From Paramecium sonneborni (lineage: Eukaryota; Ciliophora; Oligohymenophorea; Peniculida; Parameciidae): a stretch of 64,000 nucleotides of DNA. The notes beneath the pieces are model-generated. The model was not told where the DNA came from. It did no database searches and saw only the letters and a program-made list of their open reading frames with translations. The number at the start of each line of letters is the position of its first letter. The first letter of the stretch is position 1. The stretch covers positions 281,562 to 345,561 of the forward strand of contig CAJJDN010000032.1 in NCBI GenBank assembly GCA_905182985.1, written 5' to 3'. Positions 1-11,456 of this stretch are shown one piece after another. The translations under genes were made by a program, and so were the position numbers.

Positions 1-381
1 ATACATTTGAACCAAAAAGTAATCATCAATTCTTTTTATTTTTAACATTATTAAAAATTATTATCTTATTTACAAACTTTCTCTTTCTTATAGTACTATT
101 TATAAATTTCAATCTACCCAATTATATTTAATTAAAAAAATTTAATCAAAGATCCCTACTAATTTTTATTATTATAAGATAAATTATTTATTAAAAACAA
201 TAAAAATCATAAGAAGGAATATCAAACAAAGAAATTATATTTATTTTATATTTACATTTACGAGAAATCAATAATTCCTATCATATTTTAACTTCTCAAT
301 AAACTGCATCCACATTTCTAATTAAATTCATCTATAGTTAAACACAAAATTAAAATAAACAAAATAATATAAGTATTCAAG
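1..381. other. AT-rich stretch without a gene
   Basis: No reading frame with coding character on either strand. No telomeric repeats (CCCCAA or CCCAAA type) are present, so the window edge is not a chromosome end. Confidence 0.5.
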
Positions 382-960
382 ATGGATCTAATTTTAGAAT
401 TTATTTTTAAAAGAACCTCAAGTTAATATTATAAAAATCTAAAAAGTTACATATTATCAAAAAAATCTATATAAATTGTATATTTATGTATTTTGAATTA
501 AAATTATACAATCAATATCAATTTTCTATCCTTTATAATAAGACGTTGAATTAAATAAATTAGCGAAATGATTAAAAAGAATCAATGGATTTTGATAAAA
601 GATATTATCTATGTGACAGATAGCAAACACTTAGAGAAATAATATAGTGCTTGTTTAAAAAATAAAAAGAATTATAAATTTCTCTCCAAGATCTAATAAA
701 TAATAAAATTAGGAAATGCTTGATGTTTAACTTAATCTCATTATAAATTCATTATACGTTCACGATTTTATGAAAAAAATATGACATCGTTACATATAGC
801 AACTAAAAAATAATCATTTATTATGATCAAAATATTACTATGATATGGTGCCAATACTTTGAGTAAAGATTTAAATGGAGAATCTGCATTATTAATTGCA
901 ATTCAAATAAATCAATAAGATATTGTTAAAGTATCAATCTGAATATTTTAATCTAGTTGA
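382..960 (+). pseudogene. Ankyrin-repeat protein remnant
   Basis: Several short frames together look like a decayed ankyrin-repeat protein. From about 781 the translation reads MTSLHIATKKQ, then a TGA, then YGANTLSKDLNGESALLIAI, which fits the ankyrin pattern of TPLHLA, a helix, GAD/GAN and a second helix. A TGA interrupts the first repeat and another follows about 35 codons later (near 943). Upstream pieces (a frame opening at 382, another at about 575) lie in other frames with no convincing intron joining all of them. It could be a gene whose introns I could not resolve, but two TGAs inside one repeat block favour decay. Confidence 0.4.
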
Positions 961-2447
961 TCTTGAGTATCTAAATTACACTCACAAAAAACAAGTAAAT
1001 TAAACATTTGCTTAAGAAATAAGAGTTAGGAAATAAATATATATAATATTTTTAATAATTTTTTCCATTCAAATCATTGATTATTTCATGAACTCCTTTC
1101 CTTCATTCTCATGTCTTATTACAAGAAGTTAAACCTTTAAAAGCCTGAGAATTGAATTATTCAAATTTATTTCATTCTTTCTAATAAGATCTTTTAAATT
1201 TTATAATTCAGCCGATAGATTATAACCATTTATTAGAATTGTTTTTTCCTTTAACGTATAAAATTATAAATACTCTTTTTGGTAACAATAATTCAAAATA
1301 ATTTAAAATATTTCTTGATTTTTACTCTGTTTTTTAAAAATTGCTTTGTGATTTCTTTAAATATTCTAACATATCAAGTTATATCTATTTATTAGAATTA
1401 ATTAAAACTACTTCTTTTTCCTCCATAAGATTAATAAGATTCATTTTTATTGATAATAAAAATGAACACATTATTTAAATCAAAAGTTGTAGCCTTACCT
1501 AAAATGTGTCATAATTATGTTAGAAATTATCTAGATATTCAGAAAACTTTTACTATTCTTAAAATTAATAATTTTTATTTTTCTAAAAGTCAATCAGAAA
1601 TTCTAGAAATAAATTATTATAAATCTCCTAAATCTTACAGTCAAAAGAAGAAATATAAGAATTAATTTACATTTCTAATTTTTTTAAGTCACCATTTTAT
1701 ATCAGTTAGATTGTAGCTCTATCTGTTTAGAACTAATTCTTATATACTTTTCTATATAAATTGTTATCACACATCATTTACAATTCAACTGTATTTGTTT
1801 GTTAATTTTCATCTAATAAAAAAATTTGTTTGATTAGTTAAATGTGATTTTTGCTTTTTATATTTGATTCGCATAAATTAAATGAAATATTTGACTACAC
1901 TCGCGCATTACACATAATTTTTTCAATTAAAAATATCAACTCATTCAATTATTTTTCTTTTTTTTCTATAAAATTCTTAAGACTCTCTAATCTGCAATTT
2001 TTTTCAATAAAAATATTAAAATAAAAAATCCAACACCAATCATGAATAAAGAATACAAATTCGCCTAAGGTTTTTTTTTCAATTAATTTATGGAGATAAC
2101 ACAGAAAAAAATTGTTAGAAAAACTTATTTCCTTTGTTTTATAGTTATACATAAACGTAATCTAGTTCTTCTATTTTTTTATGTTAATTGATTTAATAAT
2201 TTTATTATGATTTGTTCTCTGACATAACCAATTACTCTTAGAATTTGATTCTTGATCCAGACCTTTATAATCTTCTATTTTGATAAAACCTTAAAATTCA
2301 TCAAATATATCTTGAACTATTAATTATGTTGATTCCTTATGATATTTTTCTTATTCGTTCCATTAATTTTCATAATCATAAAATTTTTAAAATGATTGAA
2401 ACATTGAAATCAATTTTTATATAAAAAATTATGAAATATATATATAC
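961..2447. other. Gene-poor AT-rich region
   Basis: About 1.5 kb with no recognisable gene. A frame opens at 1462 and runs to a TGA at 1831-1833 (123 codons) with a Lys, Asn and Tyr-rich composition and no recognisable domain. With a single stop codon and this base composition such a frame is expected by chance, so I do not call it. Confidence 0.4.
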
Positions 2448-5077
2448 TCATAGAGTTAGTGGAAATTTAGTTCTTAAGTAAGTTTCTAATTCTTTGACAT
2501 CAATGGGTTTAGTAAAATAATAATCCATACCTTGAGCAATAGCAAATTTTTTGGTTTCAAAATCACAATATCCAGTATTTGCTATACATAGTCCTCGAGG
2601 GATTAAACCATCATTAATTTTTTTTTTAATAATTCTAACAGTATCAATTCCATTCATAAGGGGCATGTTAATGTCTAAAAAAATAACAGCGTATCCAGCG
2701 CAACAACAAATTTTGCAGGGTTTAAGTTTTTTCTCCTCACATTTACGAATTGCTTCTATACCATTACAAGCTTTGTCACTTTTAACTGAGAATTTTGAGA
2801 GTATTAATTACATTGAAATGATATTAAAAACTTCATCGTCAACAATTAAAACTCTACTACAACATTTAGAACTTATGTTATATTATACAATTTAGGTTTT
2901 AAAGTTAGTTTCTAAACTAGGTATTACTATTAAAGATTGTTTATATAAACTTGGATCATTTTCATTTTCATCATCTTCTTCATCATCATTTTATTCAACA
3001 TCTACACTATCTTTAATTTAATTGATATCTGTAATTCGATGTAAAAACTATTATTATGTTTCTCCTGAATGTTTCCTCATTGAAAAGCTCTTAATATTTT
3101 ATTATCCTCTATTACCACTATTACTTTAACTATGTAAACTAGCTTCATATTTAGATGCTAACATTTATTTAATACTAGCTTCTGAAGGTTACTATTCAAC
3201 ATAGTAAGTTTAATTGACAATCTTTAAATATGTTTAACTATTTTGATATGCACTTTCATTATACAATTATTATGAATTTCTTATTGAAAATTAGAATTCA
3301 GTTCCTTTATTTTATGTTGACTTAAATTCTAATCCTTTTTTTCCGTGCATCTTCTATACAATTGCATTTGAAATACTTAATCCTAATCCACAACCAACTG
3401 AATTCTAAGAAACTCTTAACATTTTTTTATTGTCTTTTAACATTTCAGTAAGTTTTTAAGATTCTTAGATATTCATACCAATTCCAGTATCTGTAATTTT
3501 TGTTTTTAATTTATCTTAATTCATGATAACTTCAATTGAAATGATACCTTCAGAAGTGAATCTAGCAGAATTTGAAAGCAATTAATAAATTATTTGTTTA
3601 TATCTCTCGGCATCATTATATACCTTTAAATCAATAGGACAATCAAGTTTTACTGTATTTGATCTGAAATTTAATTATTTATCCATGAGATCAATAATTT
3701 CCATAATAGTCTGATATGGACTAAATTCTTAAAGTTTTAATGTAAATTGTTGCAATAGGATAGAATTATAATCTCTTATGTTACGAAGAATATAATTTAA
3801 TAACTATGAGTTAATTTAAATTGGATCAAAAAATACTTCTTTAATTTCTTTCTTAATATTGGGATTGTTTAAAGCTTCTCTGCTTACAGTCATAATACAA
3901 TTTAAATATGTTCCAAATTCATGTGAAACAGATTAAAATATGTTATATAGTAAAGCACTAGATATAGTATTATTATCTGTAGTTTTAGAATTATTAGCAC
4001 TTGAATGATTTTAATGAACACTAATGGTATGTAGAGATTTACTAAATTAATTTTTACGTTCTAATTATTATTCAATATGAAGAACTAGATAATTCTCATA
4101 TATGGATAGATCATTCAATATTATAAAATTAATTTTTTAGTTCTATAATTTAAGGTATTTACTTTCGATTTCTCCAGCTGAATAATAATTATATATTGAA
4201 TTGCCATTTTCTAAGAGTGTTTAACATATTAATTTTAAATCAGGTTTGAGAAAGGCTCTTTTTTTTGGTTAAGGACTCTAATATAGCAATATCTTTACCC
4301 TTATAATAATTTTAGTAATCCTGTAGATAATGAATCAAATTTACATTCTAGAAGATGTGTTACTAATTATGAATCACTCATTTCCTAATCTTCATCAGCA
4401 GAACTATCAAAAAACTATAATAATTATGCTTGTTCGTAAAGCATTATCATTTTATCATTAAAAACTATAAATTTTTATTCTGTCAGCCAAGGACTAATAA
4501 TTTAATATATCTTTAATTATTACACTAATTCAAGAATGTGACTCTTTATATCAAATTTAATTGACATTTAAAGTTCTACCTTTGGAATTGGAGAAGCATC
4601 TCTAACTTTAAGTTTTTCTGGCCTCATTTTATATGCCAGAAGAACAAAAAGAATCATTATTATGATAGTTTTAACCAAATCATAAAGTTCTGATCCTGAC
4701 TTAAAAAATTCTAATATCAAATAGTACAATCCAAGGAACATGCCAGGAATATAATATTAATATATATTCAATCCCCATCCACATTAAATAACTATTAAGA
4801 CCTTCTATACATCAATATTTACTTGCATGAGATCTATTTTATTCTACCATTATATGCTTAATAATCCAATACTTATTGACTCACTGAATATTAATGCACT
4901 CCAATATTACCATTTCTATGATTCCAGATTTATTAAAATGCATTTGATCAAAAAATTTATATAATGTAGAACTAAAGCACTTATTATAAATCCTAGTTTA
5001 TTATTCTCCATTCTTAAAATCAAATTCCAAATGATTTCAAACGATATGATAACTTCAAAGAAAATCAAAACTTTCAT
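2448..5077 (-). CDS. Membrane-bound hybrid histidine kinase with C-terminal receiver
   Basis: Two-component sensor: autophosphorylates on His and passes the phosphate to its own receiver Asp. The N-terminus holds several hydrophobic segments (IFFEVII, GFIISALVLHYINFLIK and others). The H-box reads SVSHEFGTYLN (near 3920), the N-box QIIYQLLSNSARFT, the G1 box ITDTGIGM and the G2 box GCGLGLSISNAIV. The receiver follows with the acidic DDE, the phospho-acceptor in FLDINMPLMNG and the conserved Lys in FTKPID. The span is not a multiple of three, so at least one short intron must be present. The start at 5077 is the first Met of the membrane part. A coding-like frame upstream (to about 5280) could be an extra 5' exon joined by an intron of about 35 nt. 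Confidence 0.88.
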
Positions 5078-5305
5078 TATTTATAAAAATATATTATCCC
5101 TATAAGAATATTAAAACTACTTATCAATTCTTCAATAGGATTAAGTATTACAATATTATTATACTGTATTTAACTCAATTATAGATCAAGCTCAAATCTA
5201 TAAAAGTTTGATTAATTAAAAATTACTGGAAAAGATTAACAGAAGTTGTTTATTTAGTGGTTAATAATGATCAAAATGATATAAAGTATTTAATATTAAA
5301 ATTTA

Positions 5306-6064
5306 ATGCTTTTTTTAATATTATCATTATCAACAATATTAGCAAAATCAATTAAAGCTAACCAACTAGCTTAAATAGAGAATTAGACTAATTTAAAACA
5401 TGGTGGTGATCATCATCATAAATTTAAAATAAATGTACCTGGAACTGGGATTGTCCAATTAGAACCTTCAATAGGGACTGTTATTTTTGCAATTGAAATT
5501 TAAGATGAAAATGCAAGTGTAGCTTTAGATAGAGCAAATACTTTAGTAACAAAAGCAGTAGATGACATTAAATATAATTTATTTTAAGAAGACTATACAA
5601 TATAGACTGGAATATTTTAATTATCTTTGAGATACGATTATACAACAGGAGTTTAACAATTAATTGGATATTCAGTTACTAATTAATTATATGTGACTAC
5701 AAAAAATCTTAAATTGATTGGTAAAATTATAACTGTAGGTGTTAATGCAGGTTTAAATAGAATAGATGGAGTTAATTATTCAAATAATTAAGAAGAATTA
5801 GTTAATGCTAATGATGAGGCTATTAAATTGGCAATTTAAGATGCTTAAAGAAAAGCTAATAAAATAGCTGAATCATTAAATCTTAAATTTGCATAGATTC
5901 TTCACTTCAAATATTTGGATACTTATAATAATCCAACTACAGATGCATATTCACCAAAAGTAGCATAAGGTATGAGTACTAAAGAATCAGGAATTCCAAC
6001 TCCTATTTTTGCAGCTAAAAATAATGTTAGGGTGGATATTGAATTGAAAGTATTATTAAAATGA
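5306..6064 (+). CDS. Secreted SIMPL (YggE/DUF541) domain protein
   Basis: An intronless frame of 252 residues. It starts with a signal peptide (MLFLILSLSTILAKS), followed by a His-rich linker GGDHHHK and a domain typical of the SIMPL/YggE family: GTGIVQLEPSIGTVIFAIEI near the start, alternating strands, a helix rich in DEAIKLAIQDAQRKANKIAESL and the C-terminal strand VRVDIELKVLL. In bacteria the family is periplasmic and linked to stress resistance; its role in ciliates is unknown. The TGA stop is followed 20 nt later by the start of another secreted-protein gene on the same strand. The gene lies head to head with the histidine kinase. Confidence 0.75.
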
Positions 6065-6084
6065 GTAATAAATATATAATAAAA

Positions 6085-6806
6085 ATGATTTTAATTCTCT
6101 TCTATGGATTCTTAGTAATTTCTTATTGTTAAGAATGTACAACCACTATTAAAGGGATATTTTCTAAATAAATCTATGAATTTGAAAGATCCATTAATTA
6201 AATAAGAAATGAAGTAGCCTAAGCAAGACAATAAAATCATTTAGGATAATTTGAATATGCTGCTAATATGTAAATTACTACATGGTCAATTGGCTTATCA
6301 AGAGGAGCATAAAATTGTGCTGAAAGATGTCCTGATTCTTTAAGCACTTGTAAAAACGTACTTTATAAATCATACTAAGTTAAAAGGCGATTTTGGTGTA
6401 CTCTTCTATTCAAGAATGGTACAATCATCAGGTGTTGAATGGAACCCTTAGGAAATTGTGAAAAAATGGATGTAAGACTCACAAAATGCTGAATAATTAC
6501 TAGTAGCAACAATTTCATAATTTGGATGTGGAAGAGCAATTAAAAAATCAGTTGATAAATATATGGAATATGTTGTTTGTTTTTTTGATTAAGTTTCTTA
6601 TGTTATCAATATTATAGGCTCCTATAGATGGAAAGACTCCTTATATAGTTGCTAATGAAAAAACAATTGCTAAGGCTTGTAGATTTGGTAGATCCAATCA
6701 ATACAGTGGATTATGTGCTAGCTCTTATAATAAGATGCTTATCATGAATCCAGAACATTCAACTAGAATATTTGAAAGCTTGGATTAATAATAATAAAAA
6801 TAATGA
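6085..6806 (+). CDS. Secreted CAP/SCP-domain protein
   Basis: A 224-residue protein once two introns are removed (6358-6379, 22 nt ending AAG; 6593-6617, 25 nt ending TAG). Signal peptide MILILFYGFLVISYC. Family features appear in order: NQIRNEVA, a helix with AANMQITTWSIGLSRGAQNCA, CKNLKGDFGVLFYS (the GENL position), FGCGRAI and YMEYVVCFFDQAPIDGKTPY. CAP proteins are secreted, Cys-rich and of varied function. An in-frame ATG at 6061 overlaps the upstream stop; I prefer 6085 because it begins the signal peptide directly. Stop TGA follows a short Gln run written as TAA codons. Confidence 0.85.
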
Positions 6807-6813
6807 TGATATT

Positions 6814-7393
6814 ATGTACAAGTACATATAAAAAACTATATAAAACAAGATTTAACTAAAATATTATTTCTAAAATGTAATTTCAAAGTAGTTTTACTAA
6901 TTTTAATAGAAAAACTAACGAAGTAATTATTTTGAAGAACAGCAAATAATAAAAACTAAATTTAAGCAGCTTTTTATAATGCTTATAACAAAATAATCAT
7001 AAGAACTAGTTAAAGGACCACAAGAATATTGTGAATCATGTCCAGTACCACTTCTTTTTTTCTACATGAATATTATTTAATTTTATATAGTAAAAAGTTT
7101 AATAAGCATTTTTTATTTGTAAAGAATGTGTCTCTTTAGATAAATATATTGAAGAGGTTATTTAATTTAAAGGAATGAATTAAATTAAGGTAATATTCTC
7201 AATAATAATTACTTCAAAAATGTTGTACTAAATTGAATATGAAAATGCAATCAATTCAAATTAAGGAAAGTATACTGAATATATTGTATATTATATTGAT
7301 TCCTTTGAATTCAATCATGAATCTTTTAGTCAAATAAATTAGGCAAGATCTTCTTTAAATTTTACTAATATATAGAGATTTGAAAGGTCTTGA
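6814..7393 (+). CDS. Small putative zinc-finger protein, exon structure uncertain
   Basis: The C-terminal exon is convincing: ICKECVSLDKYIEE continues to a TGA at 7391-7393. Joining it across a GT...TAG interval (7045-7090, 46 nt, long for this genome) puts CESCP in front of it and gives a C-x2-C ... C-x2-C pair that could bind zinc. The N-terminal part from 6814 is Gln, Lys and Tyr-rich and less certain; a Met near 6979 is an alternative start. It lies only 7 nt after the CAP gene. The function is unknown, and the first exon may be wrong. Confidence 0.35.
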
Positions 7394-7533
7394 CGTTGTC
7401 CAAATTAATATACTTATTGATATCGTAAACTAAAGTGAATGAGATAATTAAGACAGAGACATAATGAAGGAGAATCGAAATGATTATATTATAGATAAAG
7501 TTAATTATGTATATTTTCGTTATTTAAATTTGA

Positions 7534-8773
7534 ATGAAGCAGCCTCTACAGAGTCGTCTAATTATTCAGGATGCTAGGCGTAAGAATTTAAGTGCTGTTG
7601 CACTTCTTGATCCTTCACCTAAGCAAATCACTATTAGGAAGGCATCTATAGGAGGTCTGAAGAATAAAGAAAATATCAATAGTAATGACACTTAGAGGAA
7701 ACAAAAAACTTCTCAAAATGTGAATACCGAAGATATCAGAAAATAAATTAGTCAATTAATTAAAAAAACAGCTTAATCTTAAAGAACCAAATTGAAGAAG
7801 ATAGATATTGGATGCCAAGAATAGATAGAAATTAATGATCAAAAAGAAGGAATTTTTGATGAATTTACCTTGAGATTAATGTATTAAAAAGAACTGGAAT
7901 ATAAAGTTCATCCATAATTCTTTGATCATTAATGTCAGATATCTCCATAAATGAGATCTATTTTATATGACTGGATAAGTGAAGTTTGTAAAGAATTTAC
8001 ATTAAAAAGAGAGACTTTTCATTTATGTATTCATAACTTAGACAGATACATGTCTAAAGCCTCTATTAGCAAATCTGAACTTTAATTATGTGGCTTAGCT
8101 AGTCTACTAATAGCTTGTAAAATTGAAGTATTAATATTAATTATTGTAGGAAATATATCCCCCTAAAGTTAATGATTTCTCTTCTGCTAGTAATTATGGA
8201 TTCACAGAATAATAAATTTTAGATAAAGAATAAGATATTTTAACTGAATTAAAGTGGATGATCAATCCACCAACTCTTTATCTTTGGAGTTCATGGTATC
8301 TATCATAATGGGATATTTATTATCCTTAATCTAATTTATAAATGAAATAGCCTACAAAATCATCATATACATTGTTTAGGCATTTTATGACATTCCTTGA
8401 TTGTGCTATTCTGGATATCAAATTATATCAATTTACTAATCGAGAAATAGTATCATCCTTACTTTATTTGGTTTTACTTAAACAATATTGTGGATGTACT
8501 TATCAAAGAATAGTTGAAAATAAAGTTCAAGAAAGTGATGTACTTGATTTTCAGCACATTTATAAACCATTCATTGAATTAGTCTTTGGATTTCAATTTA
8601 ATTAATTAAGTAGATGCATTAGATATCTGACTAAATTTTTAATACTAGATATAGTTGTAGATTAACCTGGCACAACAAAGGTTGTAGCTGAAAAAGAATT
8701 AATAGAAGTTTATGAGTATTTCTTATCTATTTAAACACATAATCCAGCTGGTCTTTAATTCATCAGAAAATGA
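7534..8773 (+). CDS. Cyclin (A/B/E-type cyclin box)
   Basis: A 405-residue protein after removing a 22-nt intron (8128-8149). The N-terminal third is basic and polar. The cyclin box starts at MRSILYDWISEVCKEF and continues with ETFHLCIHNLDRYMSK, LCGLASLLIACKIEEIYPPK; the second fold includes ELKWMINPPTLYLWSSWYL. Cyclins activate cyclin-dependent kinases and time the cell cycle. All Trp codons are TGG and the stop is TGA, which supports the code used here. The exact subclass is not decided by what I can see. Confidence 0.85.
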
Positions 8774-8815
8774 TTGATATCAAATACTTTTAATAATTTT
8801 TTATTATTATTTTAA

Positions 8816-9834
8816 ATGGCCTTAACAGATTAACTATTTCTTTGGATAACTACTTTTATATTTCTATCTTAAATAGCTATTAATTTAGCACTTTAATTGT
8901 AGATACCCTTTTCTCAGATTGAACTACCACAAAAATTACAAATCTATCAAATAAACTGATACCTTTATAATAGAACAGTATCAGATTGCAATAAAAAAAC
9001 AGATATAAATAAATTAACCCTTCCTAATCATAAAGTCAAAAAATAACATATAATCTTTTTTTATCATTTAGATGAAAACCATATCTGTTTTCCAACTTTT
9101 CTGATAAAAATTTGAGAACCTTATATAGAAAAACCAATTTAAACATATATCAGTTAATCATTCAAAAATGATGCTTTCTTGACAATTTTTTTTAATTTTA
9201 TTTCTTTGGCTATCATATATGGAACTCTCTTATTTTACAGAGTTCTTAACCAAGAGTGTCCCTAATATTTATTTTTTAATTCTAATGAGAAAATATGAAA
9301 ACCAATGATATGTACAATTTTATTCTTGTTCCTTATTAGTGTAATCTCAAAGATTCATAAATATGATATATTATAAATGGCTGCTATTATGATGTTTGAT
9401 AAAATGAGTTTGGTTTATTTAACTTTGATTATATTTATGGTTCTACAATGATATTACTTATTGAAGGAGTAGTTAGTGTTTAAAAACAAATCCTAAGATT
9501 GCTTAAGCTAAGAAATTCATTATCAGAGATTTAACTATTAATCTTTTAAGTTATATTTAATATTCTATTGATTTGATCAAAAAAGTTAAGGCTGCAAGAA
9601 AATATACCCTATACTAAGAAATAATTTAATCAAGACTTTTTCATATTTAAGAATGAAATTAAAATCGTACATTTATAGTAATATGTAATTAAAATTCTTA
9701 TGATATTTAACAGAGCATGGAAAAATATTTAACAAAAACTTAAATAGGTTGAGTATCAATATAAAAATGAGTAATTTATATTTAATATTTTTATTAAAAT
9801 TTTAAATTCAGTCAATAAATTTGTCTATTTTTGA
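8816..9834 (+). CDS. Multi-exon membrane protein, structure unresolved
   Basis: One frame runs about 300 codons and encodes several hydrophobic segments (LFLWITTFIFLSQIAINLAL, FNFISLAIIYGTLLFYRVL, ICTILFLFLISVIS, LVYLTLIIFMVL), but six TGAs fall inside it. At least two sit in plausible introns: a 33-nt GT...TAG interval around the fourth TGA, and a 29-nt GT...CAG interval that shifts to a frame ending NSVNKFVYF at 9832-9834, with a coiled segment WKNIQQKLKQVEYQYKNEQ before it. The other four are not cleanly explained. The 3' end overlaps the 3' end of the convergent lectin gene by about 20 nt. The second copy in 10244-11048 is part of the assembly duplication. Confidence 0.45.
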
Positions 9835-10242
9835 GAAAGGTTTCTTCTTCTTCACTTAATTTTTATACTAAAAATGATAAAAGTAAAATATTACTTAACT
9901 CTTGCTTAATTGAATTAACTGGAGGACTATTAGAATCATAGATAGCTTAAACAACTTCAATTTTATCTGCTGCTTCATTCCAACGAGGTAATTAAACCAT
10001 ATTAAATTTATTTAATTGTTTTTAATTTTCTAAATGAATTTCTTTGAATTCTTAATCTTTATGTCTTTTCATTTGGTTTATTTATAGAAATTATTTAATA
10101 TCAGACATTTCTGTTTCAGCAACATCAGTAAACCAATCAGATATACAAGGTATACTTTTAGTAATTTTACTTTTTGCTCCACTATAGGAAGGATCCTAAT
10201 AAACAACAACAGATGCTTTTTCAGGAACATAAATACTTTTTG
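9030..10242. repeat. First copy of a 1213-bp direct duplication (contig end)
   Basis: This block reappears at 10244-11456, offset by 1214 bases, with only an N at 10243 between the copies. I saw no differences between them. It holds most of the membrane-protein gene and the last part of the lectin gene. Identical copies meeting at an N strongly suggest two contigs that overlap but were scaffolded without merging. Confidence 0.85.
9812..10242 (-). pseudogene. Truncated duplicate of the lectin gene 3' end
   Basis: The last 143 codons of the gene at 11026-12467 occur here a second time, cut off at the N. Probably an assembly artefact rather than a real partial gene. Confidence 0.7.
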
Positions 10243-10243
10243 N
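10243..10243. other. Single-N scaffold gap
   Basis: The only ambiguous base in the window. It marks the join between the two duplicated blocks. Confidence 0.95.
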
Positions 10244-11456
10244 ATAAAGTCAAAAAATAACATATAATCTTTTTTTATCATTTAGATGAAAACCATATCT
10301 GTTTTCCAACTTTTCTGATAAAAATTTGAGAACCTTATATAGAAAAACCAATTTAAACATATATCAGTTAATCATTCAAAAATGATGCTTTCTTGACAAT
10401 TTTTTTTAATTTTATTTCTTTGGCTATCATATATGGAACTCTCTTATTTTACAGAGTTCTTAACCAAGAGTGTCCCTAATATTTATTTTTTAATTCTAAT
10501 GAGAAAATATGAAAACCAATGATATGTACAATTTTATTCTTGTTCCTTATTAGTGTAATCTCAAAGATTCATAAATATGATATATTATAAATGGCTGCTA
10601 TTATGATGTTTGATAAAATGAGTTTGGTTTATTTAACTTTGATTATATTTATGGTTCTACAATGATATTACTTATTGAAGGAGTAGTTAGTGTTTAAAAA
10701 CAAATCCTAAGATTGCTTAAGCTAAGAAATTCATTATCAGAGATTTAACTATTAATCTTTTAAGTTATATTTAATATTCTATTGATTTGATCAAAAAAGT
10801 TAAGGCTGCAAGAAAATATACCCTATACTAAGAAATAATTTAATCAAGACTTTTTCATATTTAAGAATGAAATTAAAATCGTACATTTATAGTAATATGT
10901 AATTAAAATTCTTATGATATTTAACAGAGCATGGAAAAATATTTAACAAAAACTTAAATAGGTTGAGTATCAATATAAAAATGAGTAATTTATATTTAAT
11001 ATTTTTATTAAAATTTTAAATTCAGTCAATAAATTTGTCTATTTTTGAGAAAGGTTTCTTCTTCTTCACTTAATTTTTATACTAAAAATGATAAAAGTAA
11101 AATATTACTTAACTCTTGCTTAATTGAATTAACTGGAGGACTATTAGAATCATAGATAGCTTAAACAACTTCAATTTTATCTGCTGCTTCATTCCAACGA
11201 GGTAATTAAACCATATTAAATTTATTTAATTGTTTTTAATTTTCTAAATGAATTTCTTTGAATTCTTAATCTTTATGTCTTTTCATTTGGTTTATTTATA
11301 GAAATTATTTAATATCAGACATTTCTGTTTCAGCAACATCAGTAAACCAATCAGATATACAAGGTATACTTTTAGTAATTTTACTTTTTGCTCCACTATA
11401 GGAAGGATCCTAATAAACAACAACAGATGCTTTTTCAGGAACATAAATACTTTTTG
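10244..11456. repeat. Second copy of the 1213-bp direct duplication
   Basis: It matches 9030-10242 throughout as far as I can read. It carries a copy of the membrane-protein gene lacking its 5' end (10244-11048, plus strand). The lectin gene runs through this copy intact into unique sequence beyond 11456. Confidence 0.85.

Noticed and set aside
8816..9834. TGA read as Trp in addition to stop (karyorelict-type code)
   Set aside because: Genes such as the cyclin, CAP, phosphatase and kinesin use TGG for Trp and end cleanly at TGA. At least two of the TGAs here lie in plausible introns.
9030..11456. Genuine recent tandem duplication
   Set aside because: The copies meet exactly at an N and appear identical, which fits unmerged contig ends better.
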